Below, piece by piece: positions 31,709 to 53,500 of a stretch of 64,000 nt of DNA. The notes beneath the pieces were generated by a model. It made no database searches, was not told the DNA's origin, and was given only the letters and a program-made list of their open reading frames with translations. This stretch comes from Gordius sp. MW1 (lineage: Eukaryota > Nematomorpha > Gordioida > Gordea > Gordiidae), in assembly GCA_964036665.1 (NCBI GenBank), contig OZ038529.1:6618501-6682500 (forward strand), in the 5' to 3' direction. The first letter of the stretch is position 1. Each line of letters begins with the position of its first letter. The position numbers and the translations under genes were made by a program.

Positions 31709-32886
31709 TACGCCTCTGGGAAATATTCGAGATTCGATTCGAAATTTCGAATCCGAATTCGAATCCATATGTGTAAGTTTCGAATCGAATATTTACGCTG
31801 CTAAGATTCGAAAATCCGATTCGAATCCTTGAATAAATAGAATTTAATTTTTTTTAAGTTTAATTTAAATAGACCATACTCAAATATATAGCTATTTTTA
31901 TCTTACCGCATTTTAGTTTTTTTTCCTGCTACACTTTGAAAAAGTTTAATTTAATATTTTTCTAACTTACATAAGTTATGGAGAACGAGAATCACAATTT
32001 AATTAAATTATGGACTACCGGTATATTATCAACCAGACATAGAAGATCATGCTGGCAAAATGGCCAAATAGAAAATTAAAGATATTTGGCATTCAATAAA
32101 AAGATAGTCTTATAAGCGAGTGTGGTCGATTTAAAGGCTCAAAATTTGAGTGTTTATCGCCAGTACATGGCATATCGTATCGAAATTAAAGATGACTTGG
32201 AAACTGCTATAGGAAGTCAGCCAGATTTTGTATCAATCAACTAGCGAGGTATCAACACTGGATTGGATCGGCTATTAAGAGCGACAAGGCGAAGTCTTCA
32301 TTGGAGACATTTTTGCACAAACCACGTGTGGTCTCCGATGTTGAGCCTTTACAATGGTGGAAATCGTATCAATGTCGTTTTCCAGACATCCAAAAATTAA
32401 CAAAAAATCTTTTCTTTATACCTGAATCATTTACCTCCGTGCGAAATAATATTTTCAACCGGAACCAATTTACTGACTACACAAGCAATCGTTTAAGGAT
32501 AAAAGTGTTAGGAAGATAATTTGCCTTAAAAGTTGGCTAAAAACGGTTCTTGATTGTCTTACACATATCGCCATAGTTTTTTTGTTTGCCTTTAATATTT
32601 TATTTTCGATGTGTGTATTTTTTTAAATATCTTTCAAATAAATTTTTCAAATGTATATGCAAAGCAAATTAAAAATCATAGTAGCCTTTTTAATGTGTTT
32701 TCTAATAATAATAAAAGCGTAATTAATATTCGAATCGATTTCGAATCCTTAAATTTTTTTCGAATCGAATTCGAATCTTCATTTTAATATTCGACGAATC
32801 TCGATTCGAATATTTTTGTTGAACAAAAATTCGAATCCGAATCGAATACCAAAAATATTCGATTCGATTCGAAATCCAGAGGCGTA
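31709..32886. mobile_element. hAT element with TTCGAATC subterminal repeats and transposase C-terminus
   Basis: Ends TACGCCTCTGG and CCAGAGGCGTA; flanks cttggtaa and catggtag match 6 of 8. Both ends are filled with TTCGATTCGAAT/GAATCCGAAT repeats (31727-31830 and about 32728-32872). The plus ORF 32301-32519 (72 aa) matches the hAT C-terminal domain: P-L-Q-W-W-K-S-Y then R-F-P-D-I-Q-K-L and F-F-I-P-E-S-F-T-S-V-R. The normal S-E-R-x-F-S is decayed to V-R-N-N-I-F. Confidence 0.8.
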
Positions 32887-33879
32887 CATGGTAGGTTAGT
32901 TGGGGTCATGGTGACCCTCAGCAGTTAAAAAATGCTATACAAATCATGTTAGTTATTTTTATGGTTCCATTTTTCAGTAGCTTAATATAATTTCTGCAAA
33001 ATTTAGCCTGTTTTTATCGAATAGTTTTTAAGGTACAGAGTGTTTTAGATGCCTGGGGTCTTTCAGGACCCCACCTTCCACAATATAAAAGAAAAAATTT
33101 CAAATTTTTTATAAAAAATAAAAACCATTATTCTAAACCTATTTGTAAAACCATTATTTAAAAACATTTCTTTTTATTTGAGACATTTAAATTTTAAACT
33201 TAGATTTTTAGATGTCTATTTTTCCTCGTGTTATTTCAAAGTGCAATATATTTGATAAAAAAACCTTTGTCTAAAGATGGTATATAAATATAAAAATATA
33301 ACATTCTATCAAGTGGTCCCAAATAGATACAGGGCCTTCGGCCCTGGTGGGAAGGGGAAGTGGGAGAGGGGAATGGGAGTAGGGGAAGGGAAGGGGGCAA
33401 GGGAAGGGGGAACTCTTCTTTACTCCGTATAAACGTAGCATATTTGCTATGCAATTTATGGGCGAGAAAGGTAGGAAGGGGCGAGAATGCCTATAGGGGG
33501 GTATAAAATGCAAAATGATTAGCTAATTATTTATACAAATATTTAAAAAGTTAAATTTTTGTAAAACCTGCTATAAAACACTTATTAATACTTTATTTAT
33601 TTATTTTTTCTTTCATTTATTCTTATTTATCAACTTCTAAATTAATCAAAATGACGAAAGGAACGCAAATAGAGGGTATGACCTTGGAAAAACCAATATT
33701 CTTCCTTCCAAAATGTACAACTTTGAATTTAGAGTTTTTTTGATACTGTATAAATTTAAACAATGGCAACCCATAATTTGAATTATGACTATAGACTCTA
33801 TTCAAGTCATGCGCATATGTATAGTATAAACAAGATTTTAAAAAACGAAAATTTTTTCCAATCAGACCCTGGCCATTGG

Positions 33880-35770
33880 TTTTTCCATCACTTAGGCGAG
33901 TGGTCATTTTTTCTAATGGTTAGCAGACAGCCAAATAACTAGCCTATAATTATAATCTAGAAAAAAAATCGATTTTAATCTCACTTTGGCCAGTGGTCAT
34001 TTTTTCCATTGGTCAGTAATCAGCAGACTGCCAAATACTGGCCAATAATTATAAGCTAGAGAAAAAATTTGATCTTAATCTCACTTTGGCCAGTGGTCAT
34101 TTTTTTTATTGGTCAGTAGCCAGCAAACAGACAAATAGCCTATATTTAAAATATAAAAAATTTGTTACACTTTGGCCAATGGTCATTTTTTTCATTGGTC
34201 AGTAGCCAGGACACGGTCAAAAAAGATATAAATTCAGAAGAGACGAAAAAAAAACGAAAAAAAAATTTAGATTCACAATTCGGCCAATGGTCATTTTATT
34301 TATTGGTCAGCAGCCAGCGGACAAAAAGCAATGGTAACAAGAACAATATATTAATTTAAAAAAAATAAAAAAAATTGCCCTCTCAGGGATTCGAACCCAC
34401 ATCTGTAGAAGCATAAGCCTTTGTGGGGGGGGGGGGGCACAGGGACCCATATCAGTAGAGGCATAGGCCCTTGTAGGGGGGGCATAGGTAATTATCAATG
34501 TTAACCTAATATAGCAATTAAAAAAATTAAAAAAATAATTTCGATTTATACTTTATTTTATTGGTCAGTAGCCAGGACACGGTCAAGGATATAAATACAT
34601 AAGAGACGAAAAAAAACGAAAAAAAAAATTCGATTAACAATTTGGCCAAAGGTCATTTTTTTCATTGGTCAGTAGCCATGACACGGTCAAAAAGGATATA
34701 CAGAAAAGACAAAAAAAACGAAAAGAAAACGCAAAAAAAATTTCGATTCACAATTTGGCCAATAGTCATTTTTTCCATTGGTCAGCAGCCAGCGGACGGC
34801 CAAAAAGTCATATTATCAATGGAACAAGAACAATATATTAATTTAAAAAAAAATTGCCCTCTCCGGGATTCGAACCCACATCTGTAGAGGCATAAGCCTT
34901 TGTGGGGGGGGGGGGGCACAGGGACCCATATCAGTAGGAGGGCTTAGGTAAATATCAATGTTAGCCTAATATAGCAATTCAAAAAATGAAAAAAATAATT
35001 TCGATTTATACTTTAGACAATGGTCATTTTTTTCATTGGTCAGTAGCCAGGACACGGTCAAAAAGGATATAAATACATAAGAGACGAAAAAAATGAAAAA
35101 AAATTTCGATTCACAATTTGGCCAATGGTCATTTTTGTCATTTGTCAGTAGCCAGCGGACGGCCAAAAAGTCATATTATCAATGGTATTAACAAGAACAA
35201 TATATTTATTTAATTTAAAAAAAAAATTTGCCCTCTCGGGGTATCAAACCGCAATTAAGATACATGTTGAACGACAACGGACGGACAACAAAAAGCGAGC
35301 CCATAAACTGCATAGAATTAAAAAAAAGTTTTGCCCACTCCGGGTATCGAACCAGCAATTAAGAATTTGCCCTCGCCGGAATTCGAACCCACATCAGTAG
35401 AGGCATAGGCTTTTGTAGGAGGGGGGGCACAGGGACCCATATCAGTAGAGAGAGGCATAGGCCCTTCTAGGGGAGGGCATAGGGTAATTATCAATGTTAA
35501 CCTAATATATTAATTCAAAAACGAAAAAAAAAATTTAAAATCACAATTTGGCCAATGGTCATTTTTTTTCATTAGTCAGTAGCCAGGACACGGTCAAAAA
35601 GTCATATTATAAATGGTATTAACAAGAACAATATATTAGTTTAATTGAAAAAATTTTTTTTGCCCTCTCCGGGTATCAAACCAGCAATTAAGATACATGT
35701 TGAATGACAACGAACGGACAACGGACGGACAACAAAAAGCGAGCCCATAAAGGGCATAGCAATTAAAACA
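33880..35770 (-). repeat. Tandem composite satellite: TGGCCAATGGTCA units with tRNA-like box
   Basis: About ten copies of a module TTTGGCCAATGGTCATTTTT followed by CATTGGTCAGTAGCCAG occur at intervals of 85-480 bp. Several are followed by a longer module: AACAAGAACAATATATTA, then GCCCTCTC(C)GGGATTCGAACCC, then CCCATATCAGTAGAGGCATA with G-tracts, then AGGTAATTATCAATGTTA. Near 35280-35330 and 35700-35760 the ACGGACGGACAAC module joins in. The GATTCGAACCC block is the complement of a tRNA T-arm/B-box. The ORFs here are repeat read-through. Confidence 0.7.
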
Positions 35771-35807
35771 TTAAATATTATTTGAGAAGTTTATACTTTA
35801 TAATTAC

Positions 35808-35962
35808 CAATGGCATAGCCAGGTTTTGGATTAGAGGGGGGGGGGTGGCAAAACGTTGAAAAGTTCAATTAGAGGGGGGCAAAACATAAGATTTTTTAAT
35901 TTTTCAAAGTTTTTGCATTAAAAATTGTTTTAATTTAGGGGGGGGGGGGGGGGGGAAGCAAC
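35808..35962. mobile_element. Truncated CATGGGCGTAGCC-type MITE
   Basis: The left end CAATGGCATAGCCAGG and the internal pattern of G-tracts and GGGGCAAAAC are recognisable. The right end breaks off after a G-tract at about 35938-35955. Confidence 0.5.
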
Positions 35963-36603
35963 ACCCGATAATTACTATTATTATAGCTTAGCAATTCAGA
36001 ACACTAAAAATTTAAACGAATGAACTTATAATACTTAAGCGTGTTAATAAGTAACTTAATTACAACTTTATTTTTAATCTATAATAAATTAAATTTGATA
36101 CTATATAAATATGTAGGTAATGTCATTTTTTACACAAAAATTTTCATTTCTATAGTCATGTATAATGTCTTTTTTAAGATACTACATGTAGATTTTTTTG
36201 AATTCTGAATCCAACCTTCTATGATGTATTTCTATAATAAAAATTTAAAATCAAGTTAAAAATTTATTTTATAAATGGGTTTAGAACAATAGATACTTTT
36301 CTGTGTTAAAAAGAGTCAAAATTTCCTTAAGTTTGGACAATTCTATTTTTTTTTGTTTTTAGGTTTTTTTATGCCAAATTTTTTACATTTATAGTTCCAA
36401 CCTTTTTTTATATGGTATTATTATTTAGATTATAAGATTAAAAAAGTTATTTTTGTTATGAGCCAAATTAGTCACATAAAGAATTTAGGGGGTCGCTATA
36501 AATTTATACCACATGATCAAACAACGAAAATAGTATATTACTTTACTAATGAAAGTTGAAGTATTATGCCTTTAAAATTTGAAAAGTTACTTTATTAGAC
36601 AAC

Positions 36604-36770
36604 CATGGGCGTAGCCAGCATTAGGATCAGCGGGGGGGGCAATAATGATTTAGGAAGGGGCAAAAAATCATTTTTTAAAACTTTAGCCATGATTTTAATA
36701 AATTTCAACAAATTTTTGGATTTAGAGGAGGGGCAGCCGCCCCTCCCTGCCCCCCTTGGCTACGCCCATG
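36604..36770. mobile_element. CATGGGCGTAGCC-type MITE
   Basis: Complete copy, CATGGGCGTAGCCAGC to TTGGCTACGCCCATG. Flanks tagacaac and aaaacaac match 6 of 8. Confidence 0.78.
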
Positions 36771-37575
36771 AAAACAACCAAGTTATAGCTATTTAAAGTT
36801 TGGGGTCATTATGACCCCTTTTACCATCCGTGTTGGCATTTTGACCTGACCAACGGAGGGTTAAATCGCGAAAAAACAGCATTAAGTAACCTTAAATGTA
36901 ATTAGTTCCTAAAGATAAATAAGTGTAATTGTATTTAGTAATTTAAAAAAATTTAACTGTAACTGTAACCATAGTTTGATAATACAAATTTTGAGAAGGT
37001 AACTGTTTCCTAACTACTTCCTCTGGAAAAGTAAAGCGGCTCCAAAAAATAAGACCGAATTGCCCATGTCATAATGCCCGCCCAGGCCAACTTAAATTTA
37101 CTAGAATTGTTCGGCTAGGCCTGTGGACCATTTGAAGGACCATGATTTTTTGGTCACTGCTGTCCAATGTGTGATTGTTTCTAATTAATATAGCACGTGA
37201 CCTCGGTTATCTCATTATAAAATTTAACAGGAACAGAACCATGAATTAATATTTTTTTATAAATGGAGACAAGTATGATAAATCCTAAAAATTTATACTT
37301 ATTTCTTTTTAAGATCATCCCACAGACTTTATATTTTGAAATCAACCCTTTGATATTATACATCTATATAAAAGAAAAACATATTTTTTACATTAACTCA
37401 TTAGACGTCTTATCGGGTCTTAACATCCAATTTACTTTCCATTTTATTTTTAAATTTAGACATATAATCTCGATACAATGAATATAAAAGATTTAAGAAT
37501 TATAATTGGCGCTGCCAGATATCGGCAAGGGATTTTAATTAAACTTTGTAATAAATTTTGTAGACTTTAAAACTG

Positions 37576-38040
37576 TGGTAATAGCCGTACGTCTATCTAT
37601 TCAGTTACTGGTGCGCGTTACACGTCAATCACGTCAAGTCATGTGGTGCGTTACACGTCAATCACGTCAAGTCATGTACTGGTGCGCGTTACACGTCAAT
37701 CACGTCAGATCATTTACTGGTGCGCGTTATACGTCAATGGGGGAGTTATCAATATTGTTGTTTTGAAGTTGTGGTGTGTTGTGTTGGTGTGGGGAAACAC
37801 GATATATAAAGACTGAAGACAACACACTCAAATTCACTTATCACTTATCCATTTTGATCTCATTATATATAACTCTCTCCCACTCGTCAACGTACTTACA
37901 CCCTCTCCTCATTTTTGCACCAATAAAAACGTAGCCATTTTCGCATTCAATACTTCCATAACTTTTGTCATTTAATTGTAAATTATTTCGTGTAAACTTT
38001 CTGTTATCCTTGGAAATTATGTAAGCACTGATTACTTACA
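37576..38040 (+). promoter_or_regulatory. Solo-LTR-like block: CACGTCA repeats, TATA box, AATAAA
   Basis: About 3.5 copies of a 35-40 bp repeat (GGTGCGCGTTACACGTCAAT, then CACGTCAAGTCAT) lie at 37608-37735, giving seven ACGTCA motifs of CRE half-site type. ATATATAAAG follows near 37801, a pyrimidine-rich stretch near 37862-37915, and AATAAA at about 37922. No gene starts downstream. This U3-TATA-poly(A) order fits a retrotransposon LTR (TGTGGTAATAG to ATTACTTACA), but no target duplication was found, so a stray promoter is also possible. Confidence 0.35.
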
Positions 38041-40094
38041 ATTTAATAATCTATAAAATATATTCTTATATAACAAAAACTTAACAGCGCTGCCATTTTA
38101 TTTGAAAAAGAGTTGGGTGGAAAGGCCAGAAGGCGAGGGGTTATTTCCATGAACATGAATAAGGTCTATCTATGCACGTTATATTCCTTTTTAGAGTAGA
38201 CCAATTGCATAGAGATGAAAGGTTAACCGTCTGAGAATTTTTCAAAAAAGGTCAATTGACAGGGGTATTAAATAATTTTGTCATGCCTTATGGAATTTAA
38301 TTTGTTGAGGCAATGTAGGGGATGCCTATTGTTAATGTTTCGATCTCATCTCATCTCGCGTGCTATTAGGAGAGTCTTGAACCCGTTCTCGTCTCTTAGA
38401 AAAAGCTGGATCTAGTCTCGTCTCGACGAGAATTCTCGACAATTATTGACTTTTAAATTCCCTATAACATATAAATTTTTCACTTTTCCAGAGAATTCTA
38501 TGAATTATAATGCACCTACTAAGTTCACCTTTATAACGTGAAGAGTGATGTAGATGGCAAAACAAATGTTTAATGTGATTTATGATTTGATTACAGAGAA
38601 ATAAGTTCAAACATAACAAACTCCTGGCAGACTTGAAATTTGAATATATTAATATATTCTCAAGTCGTGAAAGGTGCTTGAAAAATATTCCTTCGCCAGG
38701 AACAAAGGTCGCGGAGGTGCTAAAATTTTTTTAGCCATTGTAGTCAAATATGAATGATAATTTTAATTAAGTTGCGATTTTAGACATGATAATGTAATCC
38801 TGCAAAATTCAAGATGCTTTAATTACTTCATCAAACTGATTTTTAGTCTGGTGTTTATTTCAAATACTGATGCTAAGGAAAAAATATATAATAATTATTT
38901 TATAAAATTATTTTCATACCTTAAGGGCCACTCATATTTTATTTAATAAATTAAGGTTCAAAATTTAGAATTTCTCGCGGATATAGACTAAATGTTTATT
39001 TATTTTACTTGGGTGGTAAAAACGGTATAATATTGAATGTATTCAAATCGTATTTGTATTTAACCCTTAAATATGGATCAGACAAAAAGCTAAAATGCGT
39101 TTTAAGCTACTGATGGCGCGATTTATGTAACAAAGGAATACTGTTCAAATGCTGGAAAGCATCGCATCTTCATAATATGTAATTAAAAGAGCAATACGAG
39201 GCTAATATCCGAGCTTTTTTGCATAGGTCAACGGATAGTGCATTCATGGTTTCACATAGATTAATTAGATTGAGGCCATCATGATACACTCGTAGTTGTA
39301 AAAATTTACCCAGATCATAAACTAGGTTGTAAGATAAATAAATAAAAAATAAATAAATGAATAGATTCCGCAGATAGACTCAAATCCGGCTTTAATGGGT
39401 CAGCTTGGTTCCATAAGAAATTGTTTAATTTAGCTTACAATTTTTCAAGAAGCTTTAAAAAAATTCATTTAGTGAATTATAATTAAGCAGAGTTACTTGA
39501 AAAACGTGTATGGCCCCCTTCCATCCGTACGGCAAAATGGACCTGAAGGAAAGGATTAAATATCACGGAATTAAATTTCACATTTAAAATCTTTATATCA
39601 TGGTTGAGGTTTCAATGGATTAATAGAATAGAATAAAGATCTCTTCAACAATGTTACCTAATATGGTATCATCAAAGTATCTATCACTGAAAATTAGGCA
39701 AAATTTAGCTCCTTGTCTGTAAGCAGCGGTCATAAAAACTAGTTTATACTTACTTAAAAACTTTTAACTAAGATAGTGAGACAAAACATTTTATTGTCGC
39801 TTTTATAAACTACGATTGAAAAACCTCTAACTTTTTTATAATCGTTCATCAGCTGACGTTTAAAATTTGATGAAAAGCATTTTTGCCTACATTTTCATAA
39901 CCTTTACATTTATTCAATTACAAATGCATTTTGCTAAATTTTAACATTGTATTGAATAAAATAATATAAAAGTAAGCCAACAGTTTTGACCTATATATTT
40001 AATAATATAAGTTATAATATTAAGTGATAATTTTTAATATTGATTTTGTAAACTTTATTCGTGGTTATATATTTTCTTATAATTTATATATCAG
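38041..40094. other. Non-coding, relic of TCTCG hAT repeats, ATP6V1A upstream region
   Basis: At about 38340-38440 there is a degenerate cluster of TCTCG repeats like those of the element at 5060. The remainder to the ATP6V1A start is AT-rich without recognised features; the promoter should lie close to 40090 but has no obvious TATA. Confidence 0.45.
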
Positions 40095-49270
<9,176 letters not shown>

Positions 49271-49312
49271 AGAATATTGCAAACACCTTCAATTTGCACA
49301 CATTATACATAC

Positions 49313-49394
49313 TAGTGTTGTAAAAACGGCTGGGTTTTCTTTGGTCGACTAAAACTAAACGACCACACAAAACCCAGCTGTTTTTACAACACTG
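49313..49394. mobile_element. 82-bp hAT MITE in the ATP6V1A 3' UTR
   Basis: TAGTGTTGTAAAAACGGCTG to CTGTTTTTACAACACTG between perfect atacatac duplications (49305-49312, 49395-49402). It lies 43 bp after the stop codon and before the AATAAA at 49408, so it is transcribed in the mature mRNA, where it can fold into one long hairpin. Confidence 0.88.
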
Positions 49395-49407
49395 ATACAT
49401 ACATACG

Positions 49408-49413
49408 AATAAA
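49408..49413 (+). terminator. Likely ATP6V1A poly(A) signal
   Basis: AATAAA 138 bp after the stop codon, directly after the MITE. It is the first such hexamer downstream of the gene. Confidence 0.55.
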
Positions 49414-50584
49414 TATATTGTTATTGAAGTGTACTAACTAACCTCCGGGGACCTATTATTTTTGCGCATACTAACAAAACCCCGACCAACTCCGCTTATT
49501 TATCTCGGTAGCTTATTATCTATTGATTATACACATTCCTTGTTTCGAGGTCCATCTCTCTTTCCTATCGTTTTTACCTACTTTTATTTCATACCGTAAT
49601 ATATATATATATATTACAATGGTTTTGCTGGAAATTATTATAATTTGCCGTTTTGTATGTACCGCTTATAATTTTAGAAATTACACATTGTAAATGTATA
49701 AATATAGACGATTATACATATTGATGCTGCAAGATTTCAGTGTGGTTTTTACAGTGGGGATTTGGATTTTAAAAGAGGTGACTGAAACTGTTTCCTTAAT
49801 TGAAAAATCTTTTATATACACACCTTTTTTACTTTATTTGATAACTTTTATAAGCGCCTAAAGACGGCCTGCTTATGCTTAGAGATGGATATTTTTCCGG
49901 GAAAAATAAGGGAACATGTTTAACAAAAACTTTGTATGAAAAAAATACGATTAGTTCGAACGATATAAGTTAAATGAGATTATTTGCAAATAATTATACC
50001 TAAAACAAGTGTTAAAGTATGTTATTAAAATCAGAATTACTGGTATGTTTGGGCATAGCTTTTAGTGTTACTGGTTACTCAATTATTATTATCAATACAC
50101 TACTTAGAACTAGCCAGCTAAAGGTTTTATAAAATTATTATTTGTAAATTATTATATATAACCATTATTAAGAGTGGCCAAGGCGCCGTCTAAATTTAAT
50201 TTTAATCATTCTTACAGTCGATGCTAATACAATTTCCTTAAGTTGAATGTGTGTTGTTGGGCGATAATCAATTTTGGTGTTATCTATAATGTAAAGTTGT
50301 AGCTGCTAAAATTAAATTTTTGGTTATAATTAGCTAAATGATATTATAATTTGGCTTCATAATAATTCATCATATTGGGCCCAAAAAATCCCTTAAAGTG
50401 AAAACAGATGCAGACTTTTATTGCCTAAATATCGTTATCACAAAGCTCGACATAGCATCGAATCAAAAGTAAATACAATCGCCCTAGGAGGGCTAATTTT
50501 GTAAACAACATTGAAAATTAGACAAAAAGGCGATTAAACAAAAGCAAATAATAAAGGGTGATTTTCGGTAAATGGACTGGTCCC
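49414..50584. other. Convergent intergenic region, no gene seen
   Basis: Contains a short AT microsatellite (about 49599-49615) and AT-rich sequence between the 3' ends of ATP6V1A and TCP1. Confidence 0.45.
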
Positions 50585-53500
50585 CTAATCATAATCTCCT
50601 CCGCCGTATCTATTGTCGGGCTTGTCAGGGTTGAGCTTAATGATGTCGTCAATGCGCAATATAGTTATGGCAGCCTCTGTGGCAAATTTAAGACTTTTAA
50701 TCTTAGAAATGGCAGGTTCCAAAACGCCGTATGCCATGTTATCACGAATGGTTCCGTCTATTAAATCCAATCCATACCTACGATGCGTGATAATCGTTTA
50801 AGTATGATAAAATCATGTTCAATTAATTTTATTAGACGTCGAAAACTTTAGATATTCTTCCTCTATTATTTTAAATTTAAGTTAAAAAAATTAGTGTTAA
50901 AGTTATTCCATTATTTTTTCGAAATACTAGAATGGGGTTATGAATTCGCAAATTAGTTGTAACAAGTACTTACCAATTCTGATAATATAACGCAAACACG
51001 TTTTTGTTGAATTTTTATAACTCACCATCTCAACTGCTTCTTGTCGGCCTTAGTTTGAGATTCGTTGTGATAGGCCCTCAATTTGGCGATCAAATCGGTG
51101 GCATCCAAGGCGGCATTCGTGGCCAAAGTTTTGGGAATGACGAGAAGGGATTTAGCAAATTCCGCTATGGCCAATTGTTCCCGTGATCCCTGCGCGCGTG
51201 CAATCACAAAAAATTAGTAGCACGGTTGGAATCCAAAGATGATAAAAATATTATAATGTATTACTATTGAGCCTTAACGTTGTATAATCAAATGTGGAAA
51301 TATTCATTTACATTTTAAAAAGCTTCTAGGTAGTGCTGTAAAATTGACTAGGTTTGGCTTGGTCGACCTATGGTTTTACTCGACTAAACATAAGCAAACT
51401 AAAGGTTTTTTGGGCTCTTTCCTTTAATCTTTTATGTTTAGTCAAAACCAATCGATTGGAACCAAAGGTTGATTAAACAAAATCCAGCCGTTTTCACAAC
51501 ACTGATCCTAGTGTTCAAAAATGACCGATATTTTCTTATTTAAATACTACGAGGTCTTGTAATAAGTTCTCGAACATTTTGAAATCGATGCCACGATGGT
51601 CTGCACAATGTAACCTTATGGTTTCAGAAATGTATAAATAATGCGGAAACTATATGAATAGGGCTAGTTATAAGTTTTTCCAAAATACCACGTCTAACTT
51701 CACTATGGAAGCGCAGTCTGTATTTGCCATAGATTCTTAGTCAAGAACGCATCAGTCATTACATAAAAAGCACCAGCTTACACAATCGATAACCTTTTAA
51801 AAACTTTAATACGGGGTCCCCTTTTCAAGAAAAACCACGTATTTAATTAAATGCGCGTTATTGTTAAACAAGGAACACACATATGTAAATGGGCAAAAAT
51901 TTATGATGCATTTATAATATTATAATATACTATGGAAGTGGCGAAATTTTCCAAGTATATGGAGAGGGCAGTTTCCACGGCACCGCCACCAGCAACAACT
52001 TTTTTGGACTCTAGGACGCGCTTGACCACGCACAAGGCGTCGTGAAGCGATCTTTCCATCTCGTCCAGCATGACGTCGTTGGCTCCACGCAATATTATGG
52101 AGGCTGCGGTGCGGGATTTGGGGCTGAGCACGCACACAAAAACATATAGGAACACACATTAATAAACGCGAAGCATTCAACCTGAAAGCCTGATCAATTT
52201 GTGTCGTATGTGTGAATACGTGAAAGAAGAATAGTTTATTTAATTTAGTATAACTTTTATTTGTATATCATTTTCTACAAATTCTATTATTGCTACAATT
52301 AAATATTTTAAAATTGTTAGCCAAAGCCGAGTTAAACGATATGTTTAAATCTTTTGATTTTCTTTTGTCTCAAAATTTACTTTTATTATTTCTTATGTCC
52401 CATCGCTGGCCCTTAATAAATCTTTATCACTAGATTATCTTATTATTTCTAGTGATATGCAAGCAATATTTTGAGGGGCAAAGCCACTTAAATACCAGGG
52501 ATCTGTAAACACTTCTGGAGATGCCCGAAAACGTGAGCCTCAAAACTATCAAAGATGGCACAAAATAAAACAAAATTAGGCATTTAACTCTCCTATAATT
52601 AAATATGTTATACGCCGATATAAGGGAAGGCTTAGACAATAAAATAATTGGTAATTTCCAAACTATATTTTAAGACGCAAATAGCCAAAATAATCCTATT
52701 TTCCGTCGAATAGCTTATTTTTGGCATTAAAATTTAGTAAATTAATTTAGGGCGCCAAGGAGCCTTTTTTTAAAGCGCGCGCTTGTGGCCGTAAAAATTT
52801 GCAAAAGTTATGAGATAACGCATAATGAGAACATTCAAAGATTATCTTTCCATATGTGAGGTTTAACATTTAATAAGTGATCAAACATGGCGATTCACAT
52901 CCCTTACTTAATAATCAGCTGTTCGCCAAAAGGTTCTAGTTGACTTAAAAGATACCAAGGGTTACTTCAGGTTTTTTTAATCTTTAGTCTACTTAAACCA
53001 AAGATCGACCAAACAATACCCAACCGTTTTTACGGCACTAGTTCTAACGTATAATAAATCTATGGAAGGGCATAATTTCCAACGCACTCAAGTGTAATTT
53101 TGGCCAACGTCCATAACTTACAAAGTATTGGTCCTTAATGGCTGAAATTTTCAAACTATTACTGTAAGACCTAACCCTCACCAAAAATTATTAATAAAAT
53201 CTAAAATGGTCGATTGGAACTAGATTTTTTTCATTGAAGATCGCAAATCTAAATGTTTTCCTTACCCCCTAATAACAATGAATTCGTCGTCGCTTATCTT
53301 TTCCTGGGCAACTTCCTCGGCGGCACCAAGGTAACTAGCTTCGAAAGTTTCGTCGCCCTCGAGATTGGATAAGCTGACCAAGAGCGTGGCTGCAAAAATT
53401 CGTAGCAAAAAAATGATGCGATCAGCCCAAACAAGTTAATTTTAGGTATATATAGTATCGGTTATAAATGATTCAACTAAAATATTTGATTAACTAATTT

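Larger units (their letters stand above)
32890..36864. mobile_element. Candidate piggyBac-like element enclosing a satellite array
   Basis: The right end is clear: GGGGTCATTATGACCCC near 36801-36817, then GACCAACGGAGGGTTAA ending at the TTAA of 36861-36864. On the left, GGGGTCATGGTGACCC near 32903 and GGGGTCTTTCAGGACCCC near 33055 look like counterparts. An inverted match (ATTCTAAACCTATTTGT near 33131 against ATAAATGGGTTTAGAAC near 36269) supports one element. The left TTAA is missing, perhaps lost with the adjacent hAT insertion. No transposase was seen. Confidence 0.4.

Noticed and set aside
33623-33907. 94-aa minus-strand ORF next to the satellite array
   Set aside because: No domain recognised; its start overlaps the first satellite unit. 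A real gene cannot be excluded but cannot be supported.
51920-52180. Arg-rich ORF overlapping TCP1 exon 10
   Set aside because: Out-of-frame reading of the same exon; the correct frame gives the R-G-A-N-D and G-G-G-A-V-E chaperonin motifs.
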